Program-made: the position numbers and the translations under genes
Assembly (NCBI GenBank): GCA_034120015.1
Contig: JAXEIF010000002.1
Coordinates: forward strand, 1-64,000
Direction of reading: 5' to 3'
DNA length: 64,000 bases
From: CALXOJ01 sp034120015
Lineage (GTDB): Bacteria; Spirochaetota; Spirochaetia; JAFGXN01
Shown here: positions 53,834 through 62,786 of the stretch, piece after piece
Position numbering within the stretch: position 1 is the first letter of the stretch
How the letters are laid out: each line of letters starts with the position of its first letter
Notes under the pieces: model-generated
Told to the model about the DNA's origin: nothing
Seen by the model: only the letters and a program-made list of their open reading frames with translations
Databases searched by the model: none

Positions 53834-54835
53834 ATGGAAATGATTATTCAAAAACCCTTTGACGCACATCTTCATCTGCGTCAGGGGGATCCGTTAAGCG
53901 GCTTCGCGCAACGCGCGGCCGCTTTCTTTGAATCGGCACTGGTGATGCCGAACACGAAACCGCCGATTCTGACAGCTGCCGATTTGATTCGTTACCGGAA
54001 TCAAATTCGAACGGCGGCACCCGCTCTGAACCCGCTTATGACTTTTCAGCTTCATACAGGAGCCGATATTCCCTCACTGAAACAGGCGGGGGCTGTTGCC
54101 GCCAAGTATTTCCCTGTCGGACTGACAAACTCGACGGGAACCGATGCGTCGTCGCTTGCTGCTTACGATTCGGTTTTAAAGCAAATGGAAGAGGCCGGTA
54201 TTGTTTTAAGTATTCACTGCGAAGCGCCGCTTTATTCGGGAACAGGAGCGAAGCACCGCGTTTTGGATGAAGCGTTGGAAGCGTCGGTGCGCTTTCCGGA
54301 ACTGAAAATCGTTTTGGAACACGTCTCTTTGGAGCGGGAAGTGGAGGCTGTCAAAAATGCGGGAAAAAATGTGGCGGCTACCGTTACCGCACATCATCTC
54401 CTTTTTTCCGCAGTCGATTTTATCGGATCCCGACTGAATCCGCATCTGTTTTGTAAACCGATTCTTCAGTCGGAAGAAAACCGGGAAGCGGTGCGCCGCG
54501 CCGTCCTGTCGGGGAATCCGCGCTTTTTCTTCGGCAGCGACAGTGCGCCGCATCCGCCGGAATCGAAAACGGGCAGTGCCGTTTCTCCCGGAATTTATTC
54601 GATGCCTGTAACCATACCGCTGCTGGCGTGTTTTTTTGAAGAGTATGCGCAGACAAATTGTTTGGAAAATTTCGTATCGGTTTTCGGGCGCCGGTTTTAC
54701 GGGTTGGCGGAAACGGACGAAACGCTTGTGCTGGAAAAAAGGTCGTGGAAAGTTCCGGAAATTGTCGACGGGGTTGTTCCGCTCGGAGCGGGAACCGTTA
54801 TTTCGTGGTCGGTTCGGAGCTCGGGAGTTTGCTGA
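53834..54835 (+). CDS. pyrC: Dihydroorotase
   Basis: 333 residues. Amidohydrolase motifs: FDAHLHLRQG (first zinc His pair), KYFPVGLTNS (carboxylated lysine position), SIHCEAP, LEHVSLE, ATVTAHHLL and FFGSDSAPHPP (catalytic Asp). The HLHLRQG and VMPNTKPPI pattern matches PyrC-type dihydroorotase, which closes the dihydroorotate ring in pyrimidine synthesis. The chosen ATG is 53834; the in-frame TTG at 53828 has no better ribosome site. It follows oadB by 14 bases and abuts the next gene, so it is probably the fourth gene of the oad transcript, an unusual placement. Confidence 0.93.
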   Translation: MEMIIQKPFDAHLHLRQGDPLSGFAQRAAAFFESALVMPNTKPPILTAADLIRYRNQIRTAAPALNPLMTFQLHTGADIPSLKQAGAVAAKYFPVGLTNSTGTDASSLAAYDSVLKQMEEAGIVLSIHCEAPLYSGTGAKHRVLDEALEASVRFPELKIVLEHVSLEREVEAVKNAGKNVAATVTAHHLLFSAVDFIGSRLNPHLFCKPILQSEENREAVRRAVLSGNPRFFFGSDSAPHPPESKTGSAVSPGIYSMPVTIPLLACFFEEYAQTNCLENFVSVFGRRFYGLAETDETLVLEKRSWKVPEIVDGVVPLGAGTVISWSVRSSGVC

Positions 54836-55891
54836 ATGAAAAAATTACTGTACCTGTCTTTGATTATAATCGGTTTCAACGCGTTTGCTTCGCCGTTGGA
54901 CAATGCCGATGATGCCTTCTATACGGAAGATTGGCAGCGTGTGATTGACACGGTTGTCGAAGAAGAGCGCAATGCTGCCCAACAGTCTTTTCTTGCCGCA
55001 TGCCGGATTCGCCGGTGTGCGGCGGCACTGGCGCTGGCTGCCTCCGGACGTCCGGCGGTGGTACCGAACGAAAACGGAGAATCCGTTTCCCGGGAACCGC
55101 AGGAGATTGTGTCTTTTTATGAAGAAGCTTATCCCGAAATTGAAGAGATCGGCAAAGGCCGCGTCGATTTTTGGAATTATTCCGCCGCAGCCTGTTTCTA
55201 TGCCGCAAAATATTATGCGGGAAAAGGAGATCAATCGCGGGCTCGGGAATTGCTGACGGAGGCAGATGATGCCCTGCGTCGGAGTGCTTTGATGAGTGCT
55301 CACAACAAGCAGTTATGGTATTTTTCTTCGATTGTTTACGGAAGCAGCGATTTTGTACCCGAATTTCAGAATCTGTCTTTTGCCGTTTCTTTTATGCGCC
55401 GTTATCTGATGATTTCGGGACAGGAAGCTGATGTTCTCGGGCTTAACCGTCTGTCGGTTTTACTCCGCGAGCGGAATTTTTCTTTGGAAGAAAAGCGTGC
55501 GGCTCTGATTGAGATTAACAAAAATTTGAGAAATCTCTCCGATCCGTACAAAAAATACCGGTATGTCGAAGGGTACATGCCGACGACCTGCTGGTATAAT
55601 TATGCCGCCAATCATGTTTTTAAGAATGTCAGTGATGCGACGGAAGCGGATTTAATTGATGTTTACTTAAAGCGGAAAATTAACCCGGCAACCGAAATCG
55701 GTGTTTATATTTCCGCCCGTTTGAATCCGGTGTCGAAGCAGCAGGAAGAGCCGGTAACGGAGCCGGAATCCGATTCGGAAAGTCCGTCAGCCGAAGACAG
55801 TGTCCTTAATACCGATCCTGACATCAGCGTGGAATCCGTGTCCGGAAATGAAAATACCGATACCGGAGAAAAAGAGTCTGTCGAAAATTAG
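54836..55891 (+). CDS. Exported protein, function unknown
   Basis: 351 residues. A signal peptide (MKKLLYLSLIIIGFNAFAS) cuts near residue 19. The next 270 residues are mostly helical with TPR-like hairpins (SAAACFYAAKYYAGKGDQSRARELLTEADDAL). The C-terminal 60 residues are acidic and Ser/Glu-rich (EEPVTEPESDSESPSAED). No enzyme motif is visible. It starts on the base after the pyrC stop codon. Its last 4 bases overlap the end of the convergent dgkA gene. The periplasmic helical build fits a protein-binding role; none can be named. Confidence 0.78.
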   Translation: MKKLLYLSLIIIGFNAFASPLDNADDAFYTEDWQRVIDTVVEEERNAAQQSFLAACRIRRCAAALALAASGRPAVVPNENGESVSREPQEIVSFYEEAYPEIEEIGKGRVDFWNYSAAACFYAAKYYAGKGDQSRARELLTEADDALRRSALMSAHNKQLWYFSSIVYGSSDFVPEFQNLSFAVSFMRRYLMISGQEADVLGLNRLSVLLRERNFSLEEKRAALIEINKNLRNLSDPYKKYRYVEGYMPTTCWYNYAANHVFKNVSDATEADLIDVYLKRKINPATEIGVYISARLNPVSKQQEEPVTEPESDSESPSAEDSVLNTDPDISVESVSGNENTDTGEKESVEN

Positions 55892-56256
55892 CGGTTGAAC
55901 AATGCGGTCAGTTTCGGGATAAAAATCAGACACCCGATAACTGCGCTGCCGATGGAGGTTATCAATACCGCTCCGGCAGCGCAGTCTTTTATACGCTTAA
56001 CCTTTGTGTGGTAATGCGGACAAAAATGGTCGGCCATAATTTCGATGGCGGTATTCAGCAGTTCGGCCGAAATAACGGCGGCGATACAGAAAATCAGCAT
56101 TGTCCATTCCGTAACGGAAATACGAAAATAAAATCCGGCAGCCGATACGAGAACGGCTGTCAGTGTATGGATTTTAATATTCGTCTGCGTGCAAAACGCA
56201 AAACCGATACCGCGAAAGGCATTTGTAAAACTGAACAGACGACCTAAATGTTTCAT
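55888..56256 (-). CDS. dgkA: Diacylglycerol kinase (DgkA family), possible undecaprenol kinase
   Basis: 122 residues, the normal size of prokaryotic DagK. Three membrane helices and the family motifs are present: FTNAFRGIGFAFCTQTNIKIH near the N-terminus, ELLNTAIEIMADHF (the E..NTAIE..D signature) and RIKDCAAGAVLI. It phosphorylates diacylglycerol or, in many Gram-positive-like members, undecaprenol, in the inner membrane. The start overlaps the TraB-family gene by 4 bases (ATGA), so they are co-expressed. Confidence 0.93.
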   Translation of the reverse strand: MKHLGRLFSFTNAFRGIGFAFCTQTNIKIHTLTAVLVSAAGFYFRISVTEWTMLIFCIAAVISAELLNTAIEIMADHFCPHYHTKVKRIKDCAAGAVLITSIGSAVIGCLIFIPKLTALFNR

Positions 56257-57491
56257 ACCAAAAATCCCCGGATAAACGTTGCAATTTCACTGATTATGTT
56301 GCCGAGAAGCGGAGCCAGTGAGGCGGCGCCGATAAAGGTACCGACGGCACTGCCGATGCCGGAGAGAAGAAAGACCAGAAAAATTCGGGTCACCCGGTTT
56401 CGGTAAAATCCTTTCAGAGAAGCAATGTCGTCGTTCAGCCGGTTGAAATCGACAACTTTCGGTTTTCGCAGAACAGCTTCCGAGAGACCGGTGACCATAC
56501 CGACGCCGATGAACGGATTCAGCGATGTAATCGGTGCGGCAATAAAAGAAAGAAGAATCGTCAGCGGGTGTGCCAATGCAATCAGTGAACCGATTGCAGA
56601 GAGTGACCCGTTAATCAGAATCCACTGAATCATTTTTTCGATTGTTTGCGATCGTGTCCCGGTGATAAAAAATCCGCCGATAAAAACCGCCATAATGATT
56701 CCGGGCAGGATCCACGGAACCAGTTTTTCACTTTGCCTTTTGTCGGGAACAAAATTGATACTGTCAAGCGATGTCGATTTTTCTTCTTTTTCAAACGCCT
56801 CGAGGTTTTTTAACATTCCGGGAACGTGCCCCGCGCCGACAACCGCAATAATGTTACTGCCCTCGGCCGAAAAGGTCTTCGATGCCAGAAAAGTATCCCG
56901 TTCGTCAATTAAAACAGCTTTTACGGATGGGAGATATTCGGCCAGTTCTTCCATCATTCCGTCGAGAGCCGTTTTTTCCTTCATATTCTCGATATCTTCA
57001 TCGGAAATCTTTTCACGGGTAAAAGCGGATGACAGTAACGCGCTCAGCAGTTTCATTTTATTCCAAAAAGATGAAATTCTCCAGGCCCGCTGTAAGGTGA
57101 TCTGGATTTCCCGGTCAATCAGAGAATAGGGAATTTCTTTCGTTTTCGCCAAAGCAACAGCTTCCTTCATGTCCGCACCGGGATTGATGCCGACTTCGCT
57201 TCCCATTCGCTTCTGAAACGACGACAGGACGAGATTCGCCAGCAGAAGAAAACCTTTCTTCTCCCGAAGTACTTTGGAAATATTCATATCTTCCCAACGG
57301 CGTCCCTCGGTCACGGTTTTGTAGCGGGATTCGTCGAGTTCGATGCAAATACGGTCTGGATGAATTTCTTCGATGACTTCGTCGATTTCGCGGACGCTGT
57401 CGCCGGAAATATGAGCGGTACCGATAATCGTAATTGTTTTGTCTTTCAGGCGGACGGTCGTTCTTGTGCGACTGTTTTGTATTATTTCCAT
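56253..57491 (-). CDS. TraB family membrane protein
   Basis: 412 residues. The cytoplasmic N-terminal half has the TraB/PrgY/gumN-like motifs: TIIGTAHISGDSVREI, ICIELDESRY, and NIIAVVGAGHVPGML, with conserved GTAH and GAGH histidines proposed to bind metal or act in catalysis. The C-terminal half has four or more membrane helices (WILPGIIMAVFIGGFFI; PITSLNPFIGVGMVTGLSEAVLRKP). Known relatives lower peptide pheromone activity in Enterococcus; the role in spirochaetes is unknown. ATG 57491 lies 7 bases after a -10 element, predicted leaderless; a TTG at 57527 would lie inside the promoter. Confidence 0.9.
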   Translation of the reverse strand: MEIIQNSRTRTTVRLKDKTITIIGTAHISGDSVREIDEVIEEIHPDRICIELDESRYKTVTEGRRWEDMNISKVLREKKGFLLLANLVLSSFQKRMGSEVGINPGADMKEAVALAKTKEIPYSLIDREIQITLQRAWRISSFWNKMKLLSALLSSAFTREKISDEDIENMKEKTALDGMMEELAEYLPSVKAVLIDERDTFLASKTFSAEGSNIIAVVGAGHVPGMLKNLEAFEKEEKSTSLDSINFVPDKRQSEKLVPWILPGIIMAVFIGGFFITGTRSQTIEKMIQWILINGSLSAIGSLIALAHPLTILLSFIAAPITSLNPFIGVGMVTGLSEAVLRKPKVVDFNRLNDDIASLKGFYRNRVTRIFLVFLLSGIGSAVGTFIGAASLAPLLGNIISEIATFIRGFLV

Positions 57492-57498
57492 AAGGAAC

Positions 57499-57527
57499 AG
57501 TATATCGTGAAAGGTTAAAATCATCAA
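57499..57527 (-). promoter_or_regulatory. Promoter abutting the TraB-family gene
   Basis: On the minus strand: TTGATG (57527-57522), 17-base spacer, TATACT (57504-57499), then 7 bases to the ATG at 57491. No ribosome site is present. Confidence 0.7.
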
Positions 57528-57575
57528 GAAAAACCTATAAAATAAAAGTGTAAAAAAGAAATCGAATAAAAAGAG

Positions 57576-57605
57576 TTGCCAAACATACCGATAAGATTGT
57601 AAGAT
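57576..57605 (+). promoter_or_regulatory. Promoter abutting cheR
   Basis: TTGCCA (57576-57581), 18-base spacer, TAAGAT (57600-57605), then 5 bases to the ATG at 57611. No ribosome site is present. Confidence 0.55.
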
Positions 57606-57610
57606 AAATT

Positions 57611-58426
57611 ATGAGTAGTGAACTGTTTGACGATCATCTGTTTTCTCTTTACTCGAATCTGATTGATAAAACAAGCGGTATCCATTTTTCGGCAGCCAAT
57701 CGTGTCGTATTCGAAAGTAAAATACGCGATTTACTGAAACAGAGAAAAATGGGACCGATGGAATATTACCGCTATCTTCAGCAGAATCCGGAAGAGGTTA
57801 AAATTTTTCTGGATGCACTGACGACAAATCTGACCAGTTTTTTCCGCAATCAGAGCAACTGGGATTCTCTGCAGCATGAAATTATTCCGGAACTGGTGCG
57901 GCATGTCGGGAAAGACAAAACAATCCGAATATGGAGTGCCGGCTGTTCGACCGGAGAAGAGCCGTACAGTCTGGCGATGATGTTCGATGCCTGCCTGCCC
58001 GAATCCGTGACATATAAAATTATTGCCTGCGACCTGTCTTTAAAGTCGCTTCACACGGCATCGGAAGGAATTTATTCAGCCGATAAAATGATCAAAGTAC
58101 CCGAACCGTATTTAGACCGCTATTTCGAAAAAGAAGAAGGGATGTATCGGGTCAAAAAAGAACTGAAAGACCGTATTGTCTTTGATTATCATAATCTGAT
58201 GAATCCGATGACCCACGGCAATTTCGATTTGATTGTTTGCCGCAATGTTTTGATTTATTTCGATAAAGAGTCGTTTCTGAAAGTCATCCGGCAGTTCTAT
58301 AATGCATCGGTGCCGCATGCTTTTCTCATATTGGGACATTCCGAAACACTGTTTAATCTGAATACCGGGTTTTACCTGAAAAAGGGAAAGTACGGATGTT
58401 ATTATACCAAACAGAAGGACGAGTAG
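57611..58426 (+). CDS. cheR: Chemotaxis protein methyltransferase CheR
   Basis: 271 residues, normal length. It methylates glutamates of chemoreceptors using S-adenosylmethionine. The N-terminal helical domain (about 1-75) is followed by the methyltransferase domain with LTTNLTSFFRNQSNWDSL, the SAM-binding WSAGCSTGEEPYSLAM, ACDLSLKSL and FDLIVCRNVLIYFD, all typical of CheR. cheB starts right after its stop codon. It would act on receptors such as the one encoded at 29329. Confidence 0.96.
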   Translation: MSSELFDDHLFSLYSNLIDKTSGIHFSAANRVVFESKIRDLLKQRKMGPMEYYRYLQQNPEEVKIFLDALTTNLTSFFRNQSNWDSLQHEIIPELVRHVGKDKTIRIWSAGCSTGEEPYSLAMMFDACLPESVTYKIIACDLSLKSLHTASEGIYSADKMIKVPEPYLDRYFEKEEGMYRVKKELKDRIVFDYHNLMNPMTHGNFDLIVCRNVLIYFDKESFLKVIRQFYNASVPHAFLILGHSETLFNLNTGFYLKKGKYGCYYTKQKDE

Positions 58427-59608
58427 ATGCTTGAGCCTGTCAATGTTCTGATATGTGATGATTCCGCCGTCATCCGCAGGGCTGTCAGTCAGATTCTGTC
58501 GGAATGCAAACTGGTTCGTACGGTCGGAACAGCGATTAACGGAAAGTTCGGTCTTTATAAATTACAGGAACTGAAACCGGATGTGGTTCTGCTTGATATC
58601 GAAATGCCGGAAATGAACGGACTCGAATTTTTAAGGGAAGTCCGGCGACTTCAAATCGATACGCCTGTAATTGTCTTTTCTTCACTTGCCAAGAGAGGAG
58701 CCCGAACAACGATCGAGGCGCTGTCTTTGGGGGCGGTCGATTACGTTATGAAACCGTCCGGTATCACATTAGATACACTGACGGAAAGCGTTCGTCTTCT
58801 TTTGAATCAGGTTCTGATTTACGGATACCGTTACAAATCTTTAAAAAGCGGCAATCACGAATATCTGAAACTGGCCAAGCCGATATATGAGGCTGAGCCG
58901 GTCTCTCCGTTAAAAAAGAAAGAATCCGCATCGACGTCTGTTCCGCGGGATTTGGCAATAAAACCGAAAGAGTTAAGCGAACTGCTCATTGGAAAAAAAA
59001 ACATACCGGAACCGCTGCCTCCCGACGAAAGACCGGCGCGTATTGTGCCGCCGCGGCTGATAGTTATCGGTATTTCAACCGGAGGACCCAATGCGCTTCG
59101 GAGCATCATCCCGTTTATTCCCGGCAGCCTGCCGATTCCGATTGTTATTGTGCAGCATATGCCGGAAGGTTTTACAAAAGAGTTTGCCAAATCGTTAAAT
59201 GATATTTCGGAGCTGAATGTCAAAGAAGCCGATGACGGCGATTTTATTGAGGCGGGAACAGTTTTTATTGCTCCCGGAGATGCTCATGTAAAAATTCAAA
59301 ACGGAATGAGAATTCGTCTGGATAGGGGAGAACCGGTCAACGGTCACCGTCCTTCGGCGGATGTTTTGTTTGAGTCGGCGGCACGTGTCACCGGTGCGGG
59401 AACAGTCGGTATTATTATGACCGGAATGGGCCGTGACGGAGCATTGAAATTGGGAGATATCTATAATAGCGGGGGTTTTACCATAGCTCAGAGTAAAGAA
59501 TCGTGCATTATTTTCGGTATGCCGGGAACGGCTGTCGAATACGGATATGTCGATGCGGTTTATTCGTGCAAAAAAATTCTCGAATATCTGCAAAATTTGT
59601 GCAAGTGA
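58427..59608 (+). CDS. cheB: Chemotaxis response regulator/protein-glutamate methylesterase CheB
   Basis: 393 residues. The receiver domain (about 5-125) has the acidic pair CDDSA, phosphoacceptor Asp in LLDIEMPEMNG, Ser/Thr in VFSSLA and Lys in VMKPSG. After a linker the methylesterase domain (about 205-390) has the catalytic triad: Ser in GISTGGPNAL, His in IVQHMPEGFT and Asp in MTGMGRDGA. It removes methyl groups added by CheR when phosphorylated by CheA. It starts on the base after the cheR stop and is followed after 7 bases by an unknown gene. Confidence 0.96.
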   Translation: MLEPVNVLICDDSAVIRRAVSQILSECKLVRTVGTAINGKFGLYKLQELKPDVVLLDIEMPEMNGLEFLREVRRLQIDTPVIVFSSLAKRGARTTIEALSLGAVDYVMKPSGITLDTLTESVRLLLNQVLIYGYRYKSLKSGNHEYLKLAKPIYEAEPVSPLKKKESASTSVPRDLAIKPKELSELLIGKKNIPEPLPPDERPARIVPPRLIVIGISTGGPNALRSIIPFIPGSLPIPIVIVQHMPEGFTKEFAKSLNDISELNVKEADDGDFIEAGTVFIAPGDAHVKIQNGMRIRLDRGEPVNGHRPSADVLFESAARVTGAGTVGIIMTGMGRDGALKLGDIYNSGGFTIAQSKESCIIFGMPGTAVEYGYVDAVYSCKKILEYLQNLCK

Positions 59609-59615
59609 GGAAAAA

Positions 59616-60362
59616 ATGCTTTTCAGGAAAAACGACGACGGAAAGATTAAGAAATTGGAAGCGGAATTGAGTGCACTGTACGATGAGTATCTGGTTTACT
59701 ATCACGGATCCAAAGAGGCTTCGGTTGCTTATCATACCCGTTACATTCAGGCTATCAGTAAAGGTATCAATCTTGTCGACTTTCTCAATGATGAAATTTT
59801 ATTTGTTCGACAGTTAATCGATCAGAGCCGTCACATCAGTGAAAAAGAAGAAAAATCTTCGATTCTTTCGGAAATTACACTGAAAAGACAGGAAGCCATT
59901 GCATCGTATCCCGAAATTTCTTATTTCGAAGAAATGGATTACGAGCTCAGAAAATTTTTCGGGGTTATGAAACAGCTTTATGAGGTTGATTTTCCGGAAA
60001 TCGAAAAAATTCTCAAGTATAAACACGGACATACTCTTGATACGCAGCTGGATCGGATTCAAAGCGAGTTGGTTGCATTTGTTCCCAAATCGTCGGTGTC
60101 GATGCCGGCCGCACTGGTCCGGTTCAAAATCTTCAGAACCGGAAGTGCTTCCGCAAACGAAACCGAAAAAGAAAAAAACCAGATTCTACAGCGTGGAGCG
60201 TCGCTGTTAAAAGGAATCAATCAGTTTCTGCACTTGGAAATGAGAAAGAATCAGACCATATCTCTGGCCGAAAGAAAGATTCTGATTAATAAAGAAAATT
60301 ACGTCGATCAGATTTTGGATGATTTTCGTATTCGCGAAATCGCGTCGGCAATGAATTTCTAA
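59616..60362 (+). CDS. Unknown helical protein in the cheR-cheB operon
   Basis: 248 residues from ATG 59616, preceded by GTGAGG; longer in-frame sequence would overlap cheB and lack a ribosome site. Mostly helical and highly charged, no signal peptide or membrane segment. Segments such as KIKKLEAELSALYDEYLVYYHG and FLHLEMRKNQTISLAERKILINKENY suggest helical bundles. I do not recognise a family. The position directly behind cheR and cheB suggests a link with chemotaxis or receptor clustering. Its last 4 bases overlap the convergent MBL gene. Confidence 0.78.
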   Translation: MLFRKNDDGKIKKLEAELSALYDEYLVYYHGSKEASVAYHTRYIQAISKGINLVDFLNDEILFVRQLIDQSRHISEKEEKSSILSEITLKRQEAIASYPEISYFEEMDYELRKFFGVMKQLYEVDFPEIEKILKYKHGHTLDTQLDRIQSELVAFVPKSSVSMPAALVRFKIFRTGSASANETEKEKNQILQRGASLLKGINQFLHLEMRKNQTISLAERKILINKENYVDQILDDFRIREIASAMNF

Positions 60363-61186
60363 ATCAGTGAAATTTTCATTCCCTCACGCAGAAAGAAAAG
60401 ATTTGCCGAAGGGAATGCGTTTTGCAGCCGTTTTTCATGCTGCGTCAGAATATCGTCATCGGCTTCGGGGCTGTGATGGGTGAGCCCGGTGCGGCAGATG
60501 CCGTACCGTTCGGCAAAAGCAGCCACGGTTTCCATCGCACTGTGACCGAATCCGCGGCGGCCGTCGGAATACTGCCGGCTTGTATAAGTGGCATCGGCAA
60601 TCAGCAGATCGGTGCCTTCAAGCAGGCGGCCGATTTGTTCCGTCTGCCGGGAATCCAATGCTTCCAGTTCCGCATCGAAACAAAACACCGCGGTGCGGTT
60701 CCGGTAGCGTAACCGGTAGCCCAATGTCGCGGATGAATGCGGTAAACAGAAACAGTCGACGGTGATGCCGTCCACGTAAAAGCAGTCACCGTCATGTTTG
60801 TCGGCAAACGAAACGGAGGCGGGAAATCCGTTCCAACTGACCGGAAAAAAGGCCGGTGCAAATAATGTTGTCATCACATCCTTAATGCTTGCCCCGTGTC
60901 GGGCGACGGGACCGCAAACCGTTAATTCAAAACCGCAACGGCGTAATGCCGGCAGAAACGGAAAGCCGACAATATGGTCGAGATGGGTATGGGTAAAAAG
61001 AAGGTGCGCCTTTTGAATCGTTTCGGGTAAAACCGCATTGCAGATTCCGCTGCCGGCATCGATGAAAAAAACGGTTTCACAGTCGGAAAAGGTAACAAGA
61101 AACGAGGTTGTATGACCGCCGAAGCGCGTAAAACCGTTCCCCGATACCGCATGCGATCCGCGGCAGCCGAAACAGGTTATTTCCAT
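60359..61186 (-). CDS. Metallo-beta-lactamase fold hydrolase
   Basis: 275 residues. The MBL metal motif THTHLDHIVGFPF (HxHxDH) is present at about residues 65-77, with the later ligands in CLPHSSATLGYRL, IADATYTSRQY and FGHSAMETVAAFAE. The arrangement, with a bridging Asp in LLIADATY and the GHS motif, matches the RNase Z/cyclic phosphodiesterase-like group of single-domain MBL proteins. The substrate is unknown. It starts at ATG 61186 overlapping the stop of the preceding exported-protein gene by one base (TAATG). Confidence 0.9.
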   Translation of the reverse strand: MEITCFGCRGSHAVSGNGFTRFGGHTTSFLVTFSDCETVFFIDAGSGICNAVLPETIQKAHLLFTHTHLDHIVGFPFLPALRRCGFELTVCGPVARHGASIKDVMTTLFAPAFFPVSWNGFPASVSFADKHDGDCFYVDGITVDCFCLPHSSATLGYRLRYRNRTAVFCFDAELEALDSRQTEQIGRLLEGTDLLIADATYTSRQYSDGRRGFGHSAMETVAAFAERYGICRTGLTHHSPEADDDILTQHEKRLQNAFPSANLFFLREGMKISLI

Positions 61187-62679
61187 TATTCGTGCAATCG
61201 TCCGGGACGTCCGGAAACTTCTTTCGAGAAATCGCCGTACTGGCGAACCGGTGCATTATCATACGGCTGTACGGAAAAATAATACATGGTGTCGTTCTGC
61301 AGATTTTTCACCGTATACCGCTGATGGTGTTCGTAAGTGTATTCCGGGTTTTCGATATCAACCGATTCCGTATAATGACCGGGAGCCGTTCCGTAAGAAA
61401 TGCGGTAACCGCGAATCCGGATATCGACGGCGGGAACCCAATCGAGTGTGACTTCGCCGTTTCCGGGAATAACAGTTAAAGCGACAGGCGGCATCGGCGG
61501 CGTGTTCGGAGTATAAGTAACGGAAACGGAATCCAACCGGGGAGCTTTTCCGGAAACATTATCGGGAATCAGTTTGACGGCAATCTGAAGGTACCGTCCG
61601 CAGGCCGGTTCGGGAAATTGGCCGGGAGAAAAGGGGATCCAGCCGTCGTCTGCGGTGAAAAGCCCGATCCGGTCGGCATCGGATGCATTCCAATCGATAA
61701 AATCGAGTCTCTGTTCGCTGAGACGGTAATAACCGTTGACTGCACTGTTTCGGGGAATATCGGCTTTCCAGGAAACAGATTCGATTTGTGAAGCAGAGTA
61801 TTCCAAATCAAGGCATCGGAAAAGAATCTTTCCCGGCTTTGTAAACAGATCGGGCATTTCGGGTTCGGTTGCCGTTTTAAGAATAGCCAGCTCGTCCATT
61901 CTCCCCGTATACCGCAATCCGATATTCATGGCGCTTTGAGGACGGTCGCCGATTAAAGGCGAACAGTCGATGTTGTCTTCGTTCCCGTCGGGAGTCAGAT
62001 AGAGAATCTGTTCCTGTTGTCCGTTCATCGAATATTCGAGAAGATTCAATTCCCTGTTGTAGGAAAGACGGTGAAAACTCCATTCCCCCGGGTTGATTTT
62101 TGTTTTCCCCGTCAGTTCAATTTTCGGGCGGGTATTACGGAAAAAACGGTCAAAAGACCAGGCCAGTCTCCGGTTACGGATTGAGCAGATCAGATTCTGG
62201 TAGACAAGATTCTTTCCGTCGGAGAGTGTGTTGGACCAGTAAAGCAGAATCTCATCGTTTTCGATTACCGTCGGGTTGATATAAAACTGAATCGTAAAAT
62301 CGCCCGGTTCGTTTTTCGATGCAAAAACCGCATTCGGTGTCGGCTGAACGGAAATCATATTTTCATTGGTGTAGAAGCGTCCCGAACCCGTTCCGATTTT
62401 CCGAAAATCGGAGACGGACAGAACCGCGCCCTTAACGGGAATATAGTTGCCTTCCGGTACTTCTCCGTCGGCATCGAAATGAATCAAAAGATCGACATCG
62501 GAAGAAATCTCAGTCCCGGTTTCGGGAACGGTGTACCCCGTTTTTGCCCCTTCGACAGTCTGCCGGATATCCGAAACTGAAAGAAAATCGTTTCCGTCAA
62601 GTGTTTTATCAATCGGTTTGGCGACCGGAGACATGACGCATAAAATCAAAAAAGCGACTGTTAAACTGTATTGTTTCAT
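61186..62679 (-). CDS. Exported LamG-like/fibronectin type III protein
   Basis: 497 residues. A signal peptide (MKQYSLTVAFLILCVMSPVA) cuts near residue 20. Residues 90-285 resemble a concanavalin/LamG jelly-roll: DFTIQFYINPTVIENDEILLYW, PGEWSFHRLSYN, LNLLEYSMNGQ and YTGRMDELAIL. Residues about 400-490 are a fibronectin type III module (VALTVIPGNGEVTLDWVPAVDIRIRGYRISYG...MYYFSVQPYDN). The two domains suggest sugar or protein binding at the cell surface or in the periplasm. The next gene, an MBL hydrolase, overlaps by one base. No ribosome site is evident. Confidence 0.82.
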   Translation of the reverse strand: MKQYSLTVAFLILCVMSPVAKPIDKTLDGNDFLSVSDIRQTVEGAKTGYTVPETGTEISSDVDLLIHFDADGEVPEGNYIPVKGAVLSVSDFRKIGTGSGRFYTNENMISVQPTPNAVFASKNEPGDFTIQFYINPTVIENDEILLYWSNTLSDGKNLVYQNLICSIRNRRLAWSFDRFFRNTRPKIELTGKTKINPGEWSFHRLSYNRELNLLEYSMNGQQEQILYLTPDGNEDNIDCSPLIGDRPQSAMNIGLRYTGRMDELAILKTATEPEMPDLFTKPGKILFRCLDLEYSASQIESVSWKADIPRNSAVNGYYRLSEQRLDFIDWNASDADRIGLFTADDGWIPFSPGQFPEPACGRYLQIAVKLIPDNVSGKAPRLDSVSVTYTPNTPPMPPVALTVIPGNGEVTLDWVPAVDIRIRGYRISYGTAPGHYTESVDIENPEYTYEHHQRYTVKNLQNDTMYYFSVQPYDNAPVRQYGDFSKEVSGRPGRLHE

Positions 62680-62751
62680 TATTATTCTTTTCGGACAAAA
62701 TCGAAAAAATGTTGAGAAAAACTCTTTCTTCGTCCGATGTGAAAACGGGAA

Positions 62752-62780
62752 TTGTCAAAAAACAGAAAATAAGATATCCT
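62752..62780 (+). promoter_or_regulatory. Promoter abutting the SDR gene
   Basis: TTGTCA (62752-62757), 17-base spacer, TATCCT (62775-62780), then 6 bases to the ATG at 62787. No ribosome site is present. Confidence 0.55.
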
Positions 62781-62786
62781 GAAGTC

